Assembly: GCA_017562135.1 (NCBI GenBank)
Contig: QEYB01001381.1
Location: forward strand, 124,001 to 188,000
Source: Dipylidium caninum
Taxonomy: Eukaryota > Platyhelminthes > Cestoda > Cyclophyllidea > Dipylidiidae
Length of the DNA: 64,000 nt
Direction of reading: 5' to 3'
Shown here: positions 43,751 to 56,500 of the stretch, piece after piece
How the letters are laid out: each line of letters opens with the position of its first letter
Position numbering within the stretch: position 1 is the stretch's first letter
Notes under the pieces: model-generated
The model's input: only the letters and a program-made list of their open reading frames with translations
The model's database searches: none
Told to the model about the DNA's origin: nothing
Position numbers and translations under genes: made by a program

Positions 43751-44737
43751 CGAAATGTTGGTTTGTTCTACCTTGGAAAGGAATAGCTTACTGTCTCAAA
43801 AGTTTCCTCTTCACGAGTAAACATTACTGTTGGGGAACCTGCCTGTCCTTTAACCGCAGCCGCGGTGGTTTTAGATTCTTGGAAATTTATCACGAACATT
43901 ATAACTTGTTTTACTTGTCAAAGAGAAGCTATTTTGTTGGAGATAGGTCGCAGGAATTCTATTGGGATCTGTGGATTTAAAGTGCTTTTTCTGATACACC
44001 TGTATTTTTTTTCCAATCTACGAGTAAAATGGTCGTTTCTGAAATATCTCTCATCATCAGCAGAACTTGACAGCGCATCAAATTTCGATGTCACTCTAGC
44101 AATTTACATGAGCGTAAAACCTCCTTGGTCGCATGCTTTTGAAAAGTGCGTGACGTTTCTTCCTTACGATTTCGTGATATTCACGTTGGACTCTCAAATC
44201 GTTGATCGTAGGCAAATCGGTTAATTTTGACGATGAAAAGAGTTGTGACGTCGCTCTGATCCTCTGCCAATTTACTTATTCCCTCTAGCGGTCTTTTTAA
44301 AAGCCTCTTAGGTAAATTTGAACGTAATTTACGTTACAATTGAGTTATTTTACCTCCTTGGAATCCCTGTTGGCGCTGACTGGATAAGCAGTAAGTGTCT
44401 CTCTTCACTGAATTATGCGATTATTTCAGTTGATAAATGTTTGGGTAGGTTTCTTCTCTACTAACCTCTCTTTATTCTCACACGCAAACAATCTGATTGT
44501 ATTTACTTAATTACTTTCTTTACTTTTCTATTTTGCTTTAAAAAGGCAAAGAACACTTCCGAAAATCATGTAAGTTGTTCGTTGCTTAGAGCACAAAAAC
44601 ATGAATGTTCCATTCCGCACAGTGAGGTTAGCTGCCTTGTGTGCTACCTTTTGGCCTCCCAGTTTGGCATCCACCAAAGCATACCCTCTTTTCATCACAT
44701 CCATTTTATTGTGTGCTTGTACATGTTCGTGCGTGTA

Positions 44738-44759
44738 TGTGTGTGTGTGTGTGTGTGTG
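44738..44759. repeat. (TG)11 microsatellite
   Basis: Eleven uninterrupted TG dinucleotides, preceded by imperfect TG-rich sequence from about 44710. Confidence 0.95.
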
Positions 44760-44979
44760 CGTTTGCGATTACTTAAGGAATACTTTTTCTGTCGTGTGTC
44801 TGCACCACATTTCCACAGAGAAAAGAGTCAAGAAAGGTAACAATGAGGTATGCACGTCTTGAGCCTCTGCACTACCTAAGGCAGAGTAAATTATCTGAGT
44901 CTGTTTAACTTTCTTAAGTGTCACACGCGTGCTCTTTGCGCCGGGCATCCTATGCCGCATTGTCGGGGCTTTAACTAGT

Positions 44980-45002
44980 GAGAGAGAGAGAGAGAGAGAG
45001 AG
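44980..45002. repeat. (GA)n microsatellite
   Basis: About eleven uninterrupted GA dinucleotides, 220 nt after the TG repeat. Confidence 0.95.
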
Positions 45003-46770
45003 CTGAAGGGCCGTAGTGATGTAAGAGCCACAATTACGAGAAAGTAAGGAGAGATTCTCGCTCTAAAGAAGACGTTGGCACTTGGGTTCGGATCTGCCCT
45101 GCCCCATTGGTGAGTCGTATCGCGTGTCATCCGGTTGTTTGGCAATCTAACAGAGGCGTACAAACGCTGTCATTACTAGGCTGCATCTCTTTTTCATCCC
45201 TTTCCTGGCTGTATGCAATCTATTTACTACTTCCCCCCAAACCAGGATTGTCTCTTGCTTCTACCGTCCTCAAATTTATACCTTCGCCCTACACCACCGT
45301 TGTTTCTTCCCGTCACGTCCGTTCTGCCGCCAGTAGGCTCAAAATTGACCGAGTCGCCCTGCCGCGTCTCTCCCTCATTGGCTGCCTATCAGCCAAGTGA
45401 ATTTGCCCATTCTGGACACTCGATCGCCCTTTCTAATATGCGTGATGCACTTTTTCACCTTTTATAAAGGTAGCTCGTAAAAGATACCATAGCTCTGTAA
45501 GTCGTAACGATCATTACTTGTTTTTACGTTTGATTTCTTTCTTTTGTTCAAAGTATGTCAACATTTTTCCTAAAAACCCATTAAATTCCTTTTTTTAAAC
45601 AGTCTGCTACATCCTTTAGCTGTGTACTTTCGTAGTTTTTTTATCCTCATCATTTGGTAGTCAACCTTCTGTCCTTTAGACGTGGTGTATATCTTTTTGG
45701 ATCTATTTCTCACTTCAATAATGATAGATTAATATTATTTCACCTGAACTCTCTTTTGGCCACTTGCTATCTGATCACTACAGAATGTATTTTAGGCGGA
45801 CTTGATTCAATCACGCTTGAATTTACCCCATTCCGAGCCATATCCCTCGAGGATGAAGTTGATTGCCATTGTAATTTAAGACTCAAAATCGAGCTCCTCA
45901 CAATCTAAGGTTATTAGCACTCACAAACTTTTGCGCTCATCACGGAAGCAGCATTTGGTTTCGGAGGGTATTCACTCTTCTCCATCTGTCGCAAGACATT
46001 CTCATTCCTAACTCATATGGGGTCTCCGTGCGTGTCGCTTGTAAGGGGGCAACGCCTTCCCCTTGTCTTAACCCCTTTTGCTACTCCGGAGAGGCAGTCA
46101 CATGCCTCGACCCCTGAGCGATTAAATTTGCTCCGTCTATGGAGTTGTAAGACACTCACGGCTGTTTTTGTTCACTGAGTTAGGGGAACAAAATATGCAT
46201 ATTCCACTTTGATTTAACGTGGCCTTAGATGACTCTAGAATTGTCACGGCATCTATGCTCGAGTCAATCGGCCTCAAATGGAAGGTCGGGTGCGGTTCTT
46301 TGACGTTTGGTTCATTTTCTTCTCCTTAAATGAAGTTGATAACGGCGATTGTCCTAAAAATCTCGAGGTTGAAGCCATTCGTCCGTACAACTTAGCCACA
46401 CTACAACAAATATCTCTTTTTTTCAATTTCATTAACTTCTCGTTCGTTTTCTTAAGTGTTTTAGTTTCTGGTTAATATTCACAAATGGCAAAAGTATTTA
46501 AGTTACCGCTAACCAGTATGCGGTTCTCTCATGCTAGCATCAGACACCACTGCAATGGCCAGCTATCCGGCCAGGTTTGAGTTCCGACAAGGATCTGAAC
46601 ACCCTCCCGCCAAAACTCGTGCGCTCGGGTAGTCATGAGACCACTCCAGCCCACGCAGGTGAGTGGCCCCAGCGACTTCAATTCGGTAGTCCCTTTTACC
46701 CCCACATTCACCGTCTACATGTCGTTAAAATACCACATTAATGAAGGTGCTTAAACGGCATCCTTTAACT

Positions 46771-46798
46771 TGCCTCTAACCGCTTGCCTCTAACCGCT
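46771..46798. repeat. 14-bp perfect tandem duplication
   Basis: TGCCTCTAACCGCT occurs twice head to tail immediately before the acceptor of the exon starting at 46811, adding pyrimidines to the acceptor tract. Confidence 0.9.
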
Positions 46799-46810
46799 TC
46801 CACCGTTCAG

Positions 46811-48073
46811 TTGACAGATTTTATTTGGTCACTGAAATGTTAAGAGGCCGCTTCATGACTGTGTATTTCCGGGAAAATTCGCAGGCGATTCATCCTCAGC
46901 CCTGCCGATATCATTGGCCACAAGTCAACGGTGTCGACACACTTCGTGTAACATTTTTGGACTCGGTGATGCGACCGCCGCAACTGCCGCTGGCGCACGA
47001 GGCATGTCAGGTCAGACAGCTTCGGGTGGATCGACGCGTCTCCAACATGACCCCGGACTTCGCTGGAAAATATCCTATCTTGGAGTCTGGCCGTCGCACC
47101 AAATCGAACTCCGGCGCGCACTGAAACTGATCCACCAAGCCTGGTACCTCAGTATGCCGCACATCATCAATTCGGCCATCCTGAGTTGTCATAAGAATCT
47201 CCTGTGGTACCGTCTCTTCGACCCCAACTACTTCCCGCCCATTCCTTCGTCGGCACTACGATCAGCACCGGCGCTGTCAAATGAGGAAGAATTAGATGAA
47301 ATTGGCCAAGAAGCCGTATCTCTAATCTCTGAGGTCACTCATCGGGGATTGTCGTGCGATGAACTTCAGGATCTTGTCAACTCAGCCCCACTGAAACTGG
47401 ATCTTCTACGCATGGATCCGAGACTTGTGGACCTTCTGCGCATCAGTGGACACTACTTGACCAACTCTGTGGTGGATCACTTAAACTCCACCTCGGGAAA
47501 GACAGCAGCGTTTCTTTTCAACGAGACGGCAAAGATGCCCAAGGGATGGACGCATCTGGTGATTATTGACCCTTCCTTCCGGGAGGGTCTTATCCACGTG
47601 TCTTGGAGGAGCGAGTGCAAATCAGCCTTGCGAATGCAAGACCAGGCCTCGCGCTGTGGAGAAACGCGAAATGAAAGACCTCCCTCCGTCATATCGCGAG
47701 TCTCCTCCGTTTTAAGTAACATACTCTCCCCAGCAGGGCGACCCGTCGAGGGCGTACCATTTGTTGAAGCCTCACGAAGCCTCGCATCCTCCCGGCGGTT
47801 ATACGTATGTTTTTGATGAGTACAGGAGAAAATTTTGAAGTATATAAATCAATCTTTGTCTTTCAGGACTTTACCATGCGAGCCGTTTTCCGCAGCGCCG
47901 ACAGCATAGAGACCTCCACACGTAACCTCTCGGGAAGTGCGCTGACCCCTTACAGCATTGGTGCCACAGGGGCCAATACCACAGTCCTGAACTTCTACCG
48001 GTCTCAACTGATGCCGGTGCTGAAGCTACTGGTGGAAGTACTGACCCTGCACGTGTGGCGCGATTTGCACTGA
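46811..48073 (+). CDS. Two terminal exons, probably the C-terminal part of SZT2
   Basis: Exons 46811-47804 and 47867-48073 join in phase across a 62-nt intron and end at a stop. The first opens at a good acceptor (ccgttcag) in mid-protein (DRFYLVTEMLRGRF), so 5' exons must lie upstream on the plus strand, and the only candidate there is SZT2. Exon 9 of SZT2 has several GT donors in the required phase 1 near 43630-43655. Recognisable pieces are helical segments ELRRALKLIHQAWYLSMP and LKLDLLRMDPRLVDLLRIS, a strand-like GWTHLVIIDPSFREG, and the end QLMPVLKLLVEVLTLHVW. A frame break lies at CCCC 47051-47054; one more base makes the exon continuous. I cannot confirm homology from memory. The alternative is a separate gene whose 5' end I missed. 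Confidence 0.5.
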
Positions 48074-48529
48074 ACCACTTGCCCTTGTCTCAACAATGAT
48101 TTGTTACTTTGTATAAATCTGAAGCGATTGCTACGAGTGACTCATTGAGCACACTGTCACCGCACTCTCGTACATATGGGGTAGGTGGTCACCAAAACGT
48201 GCCCAGGCGATGGGTCGAGTGGCATCCGTCATGGCAAGCTTCATTACTTTTTTGTACTTTTGGGGGTTAAACGCAAGGAAATGCGACTGCTCTCGTTTCT
48301 CAGGAGGGGGGAACCGAGACCACGCTCTCCATTGACCAAAACCGGTTCCGTCTGTCTGGAGAGCGATATGGCCTCCCAATTGTGTAGTGCCAAAAAGAGG
48401 GAGTCCCGCACGTACCGATGAGACGAAGACACTTGTATTGAATCAATATAAATTACATATAAATTGAAATCGGCGTCTATGTACAAATAAACCGCTCCTT
48501 TAGAGTCAAATACCGAGGCACCACCGATT
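48074..48529. other. Convergent 3' region (46811-48073 exons / LUC7L)
   Basis: About 450 nt between two stop codons facing each other. It should hold both 3' UTRs. No coding segment or clear canonical poly(A) motif was identified. Confidence 0.5.
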
Positions 48530-49802
48530 TTAGTCGTATGATCTCGAACTCTTTTGTCGATGTTTCCTTTCACGACTGTCATCGCGATGACGTTTGCTTC
48601 CGTTGGATCTGTGATGTCTGTCACGTCGGTGACTACGAGACCGACTTCGGGAACGACTGCGTCTTCGTCTGTGTTCACGACTACGCTCTCTGTCGCGATC
48701 CCGGTCCCGATCACGACTATCTCTACGCGAATCCTTTCGCGGCATAGAGGCATCCTCCCGTTGTTTTCGTATTAAATCATTTTCGTCTACATACTTCCTC
48801 AACGACTCCAACTTTTCCCGAATCGTGATGAAGCCCAAATGGAGCTTGCCCCCAAAGTGGTCCGCAAGTCGTCTATCGTTGTCATGTACACCAAGATATG
48901 CAGAGCAGACATCACAGACGCGCAACTTTTGTTGTTGGTAGGTGCTAACAGGGATGGCATTGCGTAAATCAGCTTCATGCTTTGCTTTTTCAGTATTCAG
49001 TTCCTCCACCCTCTTCATAAGCTCGAGAGATTCTTCGACATGACCCTCGTGACCCTTCTGCTCCGCCTTGGCTAGTGTGGTGCCAATCTCTTCGCTCAGC
49101 TTATTGATTTTTTCGATTTGCGCAGCAGCCTCTTCAGTCAACTCATCTTGAGTTTCCTTTAACTTCGTTTTGGCGTGTTCTGTTCTGCGGTTGTTCTCTG
49201 CGATGAACGCCTCCAAATTGCGCAAGGCCTATCCGGAAAAATGAATAATAAGATCGACATACGTCAATCTCGTAGTAATATGGTCGCTTGGCAGCCTCTC
49301 GACGATAATCTGACTTGAGACCGACTTCATGTGAGTAAGGGCATTCACCGAGGTCCATTCTCTAAAAGCATGAGGTTAACGCGACAAAATGACGACTTAC
49401 TGTTCCCGCCAAGATCTCATGTGGGCAGCAGTCGAGGAGGAAACTCTTGCAAACGCGAGGATCGTCGAATTCAATACGCTTCTCCCCTCCTGTTTACCGA
49501 GTTTAATTAAGCATAGGATAAGAAAACAATGTCATTTTCACACCCTAGTCGGCATTTACTTACATGACTTGGAAGTCAACCGAATAACAACTTTCATGGC
49601 ATCACCTTAAAAGTAAGAGAGACCAAATGGTAACAGCTGTGAAGTCTACCCCTTGCCTTAGTTGCACTAATCATGAACCGCCGCACATTAACCAAAGAAA
49701 AAGAGGTTCAGCATGACACTGCAGGGTGGGGCTATCCTTACCATCTCTGGCGGCCCCCATGAGCTCATCGAGAAGACTCCGAACCTGGTCCGTAGCGGAC
49801 AT
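48530..49802 (-). CDS. LUC7L: LUC7-like U1 snRNP-associated splicing factor
   Basis: LUC7 proteins bind U1 snRNP and help 5' splice-site choice. Four exons: 49742-49802, 49401-49489, 49263-49361 and 48530-49228, about 315 residues (human LUC7L 371). The start MSATDQVRSLLDELMGAARD is the classic LUC7 N-terminus. Zinc finger 1 comprises VCKSFLLDCCPHEILAGTR and MDLGECPYSHEVG. A charged coiled coil follows (NLEAFIAENNRRTEHAKTK onward). Zinc finger 2 is LRVCDVCSAYLGVHDNDRR with ADHFGGKLHLGF. The tail is RS/RD-rich and shorter than in vertebrates. All splice phases agree. It is divergent from RPL21. Confidence 0.95.
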
Positions 49803-51470
49803 CCCGAAGGAACCTGATAATAAAATGGACTGATTAAAACAAGATATGGTCTTGTCGAATATACAGCACATGAGGGACTCTCTGCAAGCCATGGCAACAA
49901 ACTCAAATTGAACATTCCATTATTTTGCAAGTATATACAAAATATTATCATGGGCTCCTTGACTGTTTGGTTCGAAATTTAATTTAATGAAGGCGAACGT
50001 AGATGGAAAAGATTAAATGCCTCGCCCTCAATATTTTCCACTTTTTTTCAGAGAAGCCTGTTGCAATTTGACATATTGGATTTTTAACTCAAGTGGTAAG
50101 ATTCATCTTGTATTCGACACCATTTTACAGATTCATTAAAAGGGAGAAATAAAATTACCCATATGAAACATCGGATTATTGTACAACGCCAATATTGTAA
50201 ACACTGCACACACTTAGTGAAAAGCATAATGCGTTTGCTCGTTTATCATTAGTATGTTCATGTAACACCAATTTCTTTGAGAAAAGCCTGTATCAAAATG
50301 AACTGAGGGTCACAGTATTTTGCTGTCACCATTCTATGATTGTTGCCTCTTTCGGAGGCGAAAATAAGAAGTCTTTCATGGCGTGTTCCACATCACAGCC
50401 AATGAGGATTGCATTGTTTACGTTCAATAGCTAAAAGCGACAAGATGCAATCACGAACGCACACTATGAACTAATAGGATGTTCTTTCAGTTAAATACCA
50501 TATAACAGAGCGCTTCAGCTGAAATGACTAGTATTATTGCATTTCGCTTAATTGACTTAACTTCCGATTACTTTAAATAAAATTACTCCGTTCCAGATCA
50601 TCTATTAAATCGTAATGTAGCGTTGAAGAGGAATAGATTTTATTGGCTCTGCTTTTTCTCTACAATATATGCTCACCAACGGCTAAGTAAATCTCCCTTT
50701 TCGCTCCGCACATTAGCTCGAACAAAAAAACAAAGCATAACGGGAGATTTGCCCTGCCACACAAATATGGCATTTGCCAGGACGTGGAAGAATATTGGTT
50801 ACGAAAGCTATTTTAGTGCGAGATGTCTCACGAAATAAAGGCCTGTTAGAAAATGTCTTCAATAAATTAGGGTCTGTCATGACTGGCGTCCACAAACAAA
50901 ATTTTTAAATATATACATAATAGATGCTCTTTCACACTAAGTTCTTTCCAGATTCCCATAACCTACATAATTTATATGCAACTATGTGGCACCGGATGAA
51001 TTAGGAATGGTACGCGAATTAGAGGACGCACCGCTGAGAAATAGCAAATTGTTTACAGTGTGAAATACCCTACACTGTAGACAAATATTTTTTTCCTAAT
51101 CCTTGATAAGGGCAATTTTTCAGATAATATCCGCATTCTCTTCCTGTTTTGCGGTACCTATAACTCTTGAATAATACCATTAAAAGCGACAAATTTTTGC
51201 AAATTTCAGCCTCTATCGGAGCATGAATCTTCCATCCCAACATTTGTTCTCTCGTTATGCATGTGTAATTTTGAGCTTTTTATTAAGCTTATTTAAAAAC
51301 TGTTACATAAAATGTGAGTACGTATTATAATGACGTATGTATGGTGCTTGTATTAACCTTTAGAGTATTATGATCAATTATAAATATGTTGTTTTGCGTA
51401 GCTTTACCTTGCGGGGCGCACTATCCAAAGGCGCTGTGCACGCTCTGCCGCTTTCGTACACCGTTGAGAC
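49803..51470. promoter_or_regulatory. Divergent intergenic region (LUC7L / RPL21)
   Basis: About 1.67 kb between two start codons facing away from each other, AT-rich, no coding segment recognised. Promoters for both genes are expected. The 60-70 bases before the RPL21 ATG become GC-richer and pyrimidine-rich, as is usual for ribosomal protein leaders. Confidence 0.5.
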
Positions 51471-51988
51471 ATGACGAACACGAAGGGGTATCGCCGTGGT
51501 ACACGGTATATGTTTGCGAGGAAATTTCGAAAGCATGGAACTTTGCCAACGTCTGTTTATATGCGTGTATATAAGCGTGGGGATATTGTGGATATAGTCG
51601 GCGATGGTGGTGTCCAAAAGGGCATGCCACACAAAAGCTATCACGGAAAAACTGGCCGCGTCTTCAATGTTACAAAGCACGCTGTCGGCATTATTGTCAA
51701 TAAGCGCGTGAGGTAAGATGCACATCTTGTAATTGTGTCACGTTTAGGAACCGTATCATTCCCAAACGCATTAACGTCCGCATTGAGCATGTACGCCCCA
51801 GCAAGTGTCGTCTCGAATTCCTCAAACGAGTTAAGGAGAATGATGAAAAGCGTCGTTTGGCAAAGGAGACCGGTGTTAGATATAAACTCAAGCGTGAACC
51901 TCTCGGACCTCGCCCAGCGCATCTTGTTCTTACTCGCAAACAGCCCGTCGTAACACTTCAGCCCCTACCTTATGAGTTAATTGCATAA
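51471..51988 (+). CDS. RPL21: 60S ribosomal protein L21 (eL21)
   Basis: Component of the large cytosolic ribosomal subunit. Two exons, 51471-51712 and 51748-51988, separated by a 35-nt intron, give 160 residues, the same as human RPL21. The start [15 protein letters not shown] and the blocks [52 protein letters not shown] and [17 protein letters not shown] are typical. The protein ends LPYELIA, like the human LEPIPYEFMA. The frame is clean. Confidence 0.98.
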
Positions 51989-53560
51989 GTAAATTGTTTT
52001 GTGATGGGGATATCATTCTTGGCTTCTTAATCTTGTATTAAACTGTTGAGATGTGTTTTTCCACTGTCCCGACATAGAGGTTTAAATTATATTTCCTTTA
52101 TATGCAATTAACCTATTTGTTCAGAGTTAAAATTAGGTATTGATTTATTTGTCGGCCTCATTCTTATTTGTTGCCCCTATCGTTTATGTGGGGAAAGCTG
52201 TAATTTCAGTTTGCAGAAAATCATTTTGTCGCATTGTATTTTTCTTTACCTGCGTGCATTGTACTTTTCTTTATCTGTTTTCAACTCTCGCACGGTTGAA
52301 CTCGTGATCCGACAATCAGTCCTTTGGACTCTGCCTTTGAAATTGCCCTAGTGAGCTGGCCGTGGAACTTGCTTGGGCACTATTGCACTCTTGATCACCC
52401 CCTAACCTTGGCCCCAGTGTTCGTGGTTAGGCATTATCATTTTTACCTATATTTGCGAAACACTCGTCGAAATTCCAGATTGTGACGCAGCGATCGTGTT
52501 TCTGATCACCTGGGCAACTAGTTGCAACCCCATTTAGTTTTTATGAAGTAGCAAAAGCAAAAAATTTTTGCACCCGTTTTTGGGCCTTTGGGCATGGCGT
52601 TTTTTCCTTGTATAAACACAGATCGAATTGAGGCAAATGCCTACCGAAGAACATGGTTCTTGCCTTATTTTAGTCAGTCGAATTCCAGATTATGAGAAGC
52701 GATTTACGCATTTGCCAGTGAGTAGGTGACGCTGACCGTCGGAAACAAATGGGAATTCGAACCCGTTGCGACTTAGTTTTGGCTTGGTTTCTGGTCGTAT
52801 GCTCCTGGGGGTTAGTGCTTTATAAATTAATGCATAATTTGTCGCCAAGTCCGAGAGGCATCTCATTCTATTTACCCAAATTTGACCATTTGGCACACCT
52901 TAATTTGGACGTTGAATTACAAACGTGCCCTACGGGGTCAGTTTGCCGAAATTTTGTGTGCCAAGTCAATGAGACCGTATCACGAAGTAGTTATTGAGAC
53001 GTCTTCTTTCAGCCAGTTGTAGTGTCGGTCAAGCAACTTTACACAACATGTTATTTGGCTTTGGAGAGGCTTTTTTGTGATGAAGTAATCACCGCGGTGC
53101 GAAGGAACAGTGTTGCGAAAGGTTTAAATCACTTAGGTGTCAACACAAAAAGCCTGTCTAAAATCATACTTTAACGCACATGATTATTCGCTACCCCGCT
53201 TAGAATCTGCAGACTCATAACGAGCCTCGAAGTCACTTCAGAAAAGAACGCACTTGCCATACCCTATCGATGAAGTCATTTTTTGGAGTATGAACCCTGA
53301 AGTGATCTGAACCACGACCGCACCGGGGGTCTGCGGTGGTCACGGTGGGGCGGGGAAGCACTTACTGTATGTCGAGTTTACAGGTTGGGGAGGAGGTCAA
53401 AGGGATTGCATGTACAATGAGTAGGTGGCTCAGCCCATCTCAATCAGGTGAGGATACAAAGCTAAAAGAATGGGAATATCCACTAGCAATAACGTAGTTC
53501 TCTACCCCTGACTCGAAGTCGGCACGTCGACGGAGGGCGGACAGAAGCCAAGAGTCGAGA
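51989..53560. other. Convergent 3' region (RPL21 / hexosaminidase)
   Basis: 1.57 kb between two stop codons. No gene recognised. An 82-codon plus frame at 52749-52997 begins with a hydrophobic stretch, but the minus strand is open over much of the same interval and neither looks like a known family. Confidence 0.5.
52037..52042 (+). terminator. Candidate poly(A) signal ATTAAA of RPL21
   Basis: ATTAAA, the commonest variant signal, 48 nt after the RPL21 stop and followed by T/G-rich sequence. This is consistent with a short ribosomal-protein 3' UTR. Confidence 0.45.
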
Positions 53561-56500
53561 TCAGGAGAGAACAAGTGTGGCTACACTGTGGAGGGTAAAC
53601 GAGAGGAGGAGGGCGATTGTAATTGTCAAGAGGCAAGTAAAGAGGGCTACTAATAGGTATTTTCCGAGTCGGGGATTTCTGGAAGTACTGGCAACGGCGA
53701 AGATATCAGTGGAGATCGACTTGAGGAAAAGGGGAAGCTGAGTACCCAAACCCAAGCGTCCGGCAAAGTATCCAACACCAAACGTCACGAGGCCGTAGAA
53801 AATGAGGACGAGGACTGAACGCATCTGGAGGCAATTGGAGAAGTGGGAATTGGAGACTACGGTGATGGCTTCCACCTCGCGAAGCTCGAGCGGGTTGGGA
53901 CTCGGACTCGAGGGCAGGGGACACATGCCCGGACCGCTGGCCACCCCAACCGGAACGCCCCGTCTAAAATGCGGAGAACCTCCAAGTCTGATTACTCGAT
54001 TGATGTCGTATTTCAATTGTATTTAAAATTTTTTTGCTTGAAATTAAATTAAGGAAATGGAAGTGTAGCCATCGTCCTGAATAAACGTTTAAACTACCAA
54101 TATTTTGCGTAGACGGACGAAAACGCAGTACCAGCTTGAAGCAGTCACCGTAATAAAGTGCTGTGAAAGGCCATTCAATCATTTCTTAAAGTCGTCTCAC
54201 AAAACCAAATAATTTGCCAGTGAGAGGAAGTGCTCAACCTACCGTAGGAGTCGGCAACGTTGTTCCTCCAGACGGGGGCCGAATTCGTCGGAGTTTGGTG
54301 TGTCATAGTACCAAAAACGCTCTGCTATTGCACTGGTGATAGGCCTAAATTTATAACAAAACTGAGGACTAAACGGACGCTCAATTTCAGTCAGTGTTGC
54401 GTACAAAGTAAAGGTGTTTAATAAAATCGCATTACCAGATGCGAGAGATGACAGTCTCGTCCGTCTGCCACTCGATCCACATGCAGGCCTCCCCGCCAAC
54501 CACGCCTGGCGGAGGCGGCTCGGGGTACAGGTCCGGGTAGAGGCGCGCTGCAATAGGAGAGACCGCCAAAGTTCACTGACGGGACGCTGTTTTCGCACCA
54601 ACGTCGGTGTGGTCAAACAGGTCATGGAATGTGTCGCGAGTAGGTCGCAACCCTGACTTACTCGGATAGACCGAATTTTCGTAATAGCCGATCCAGTCGG
54701 AAGGTCTGGTGTATGAGTCCAGGTAGAAGCCCCTCGAGACAATGGATTGGAGGCCAAAGTGGCCAGGCATGATGCGCACATCCTTCCACAGGTGAATGAG
54801 CGAATTATTTGGGACCTGAAAAGGGAAGAAAGGCAGGGAGGTTGAGCAGTTAAGCGATCTTCTTCAACACCAAAAGAGATGAGACGAGGCGGTCTTACCT
54901 TGAGGCCATTTTCGAACGCTTCTTGCCAGAAGATAAACCTCTTCTGGCCAGTCATCGAAACGTTTTGGGCTGCCTGCTGAATTCTATTCAGAAGTCTGAA
55001 ATTAAAGTGGGCTAAATTTTAGTAACTCCGACTTTGTCCGGCTCGTTTGCATTCAGTTAAATGCCAATTTATTGAGAGACACACCTCACTGTGAACAATT
55101 TAAAAATGTCTAAGGGCGATTCCATGCGATTGACTTGCATATACTTTTGAATGGCGGGATTCGATGACCTGTGAGATAAATAAAATTTTTGAGAAATGGC
55201 GTTTGAAAGGGTCATAAAACACACGTGTTACAGCCACACACCAACAGCTGAACTCGACTTCATCGAAGCCGAGGTGAAGGGTGTTGTCGGGGAAGAGTTC
55301 GACAATCTCCTTGAAAAAGGCTGCAAGGAGTTCCAAGGTCTCATTTTTGCTCGGATCCAAACCGCCGTAGAAGGGGGTTTCGCTGTCCATCTCGTAGCAT
55401 TTAGCAAAAATCTCGGGATGGGACAGGGACCACGACCGAGTGTGACCTAATGGCAAAGAGCGACAAAGCGAAGAAGTAAAAAAATGAGGAGAACAGGACC
55501 GCGGCTTTTGACGACACAGCCCTGTGTGCCGACAGCATGGAAGTGAAAAAAAAAGGATGACAAAAGTACTTTGGATAGATTCGACACATGGCCGGGGTTA
55601 AAAAAGCAGGTAAACAGTCGCCACTGCCTGTAGGAAGGATGGCGAGTTGGTACCAAAGGGCGCTTTGACGAGCTGATCCGTTTGAAGAGACAGTCGAAAA
55701 GACGTCACGAATGGCCTGTTTTGTAAAACGGGAATTTCTGCAGGGGGCTTATAAGCAGTAAGGGAGACGAGAGAACGCGGACTCTCCACAGAGGACGACG
55801 CAACAGGTAATCAGATCCTCAAGCGATGAAGCGGATCTTCACCTGCGTCCCGATGAGACTTTCCATGAACCAGTGCTCTGTAAAGCCCCTTGAAGCGACG
55901 GGGATGAATGTCAGCGTTGCGACCTCTGCGTCTGAGCCACGCCTCGCCTTATGAGCCGAGACCAGCGGTGATCCACTCCCCCGCTGGTTCCAGGGTCAGG
56001 TTAGTTAATTAACACGAAAAGGGAAGGCGGACATTCCTCCTGTCGGTGGTGTGGAAGTGTTGTCGTCGCTTGATGACACTTTAATTTATGGTAGGAACAA
56101 AAGCGAAAATTGACCGAGCGATTGTGAGCCTTCGTGACAGGCAGGCAGCAGTCAATCACTCGTAAGTGGAGCAGTCTCGAAGGAATGGTGGAGAGGCAAG
56201 GCGTCGCGATAACTGCGATTGCAGCATCCCGGCGGGCCACAGCGACTGCTCCGATGTGCAAACCACTCTTGAATGCGAATTCTGCTGACACCCACCGCAC
56301 CCGTCACCACCTCAGACTCGCCAGTTCACTTCGGTGGCCGGTCATGAAGCGTCCAGACACGAGCACCGATCGGCAACTTGTCTCGCCGACAGGCTCCTCG
56401 GTGGAGGGCGTCGATGGGGGTTGGAGAAGTCTGGGCGAACACGGTCGACAAATCATTTAGCGCTTTTGCGACATCGGTGCCCCAAGTGAGCGCCACATTT

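Larger units (their letters stand above)
43741..46810. other. 3 kb gap after SZT2 exon 9; intron or intergenic
   Basis: No recognisable coding exon. It holds two dinucleotide microsatellites and a tandem duplication just before 46811. If the segment at 46811-48073 is the end of SZT2, this is an intron; otherwise it is intergenic. Frames near 45107-45467 are open but lack family features. Confidence 0.5.

Noticed and set aside
44582..44862. Overlapping frames around the TG repeat
   Set aside because: The frames are created by the microsatellite, which is open in several phases.
52749..52997. 82-codon plus frame with a signal-peptide-like start; GGTTCGAA-like box on the minus strand near 52751-52766
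   Set aside because: No family match, both strands open, and no cloverleaf or matching A box for a tRNA.
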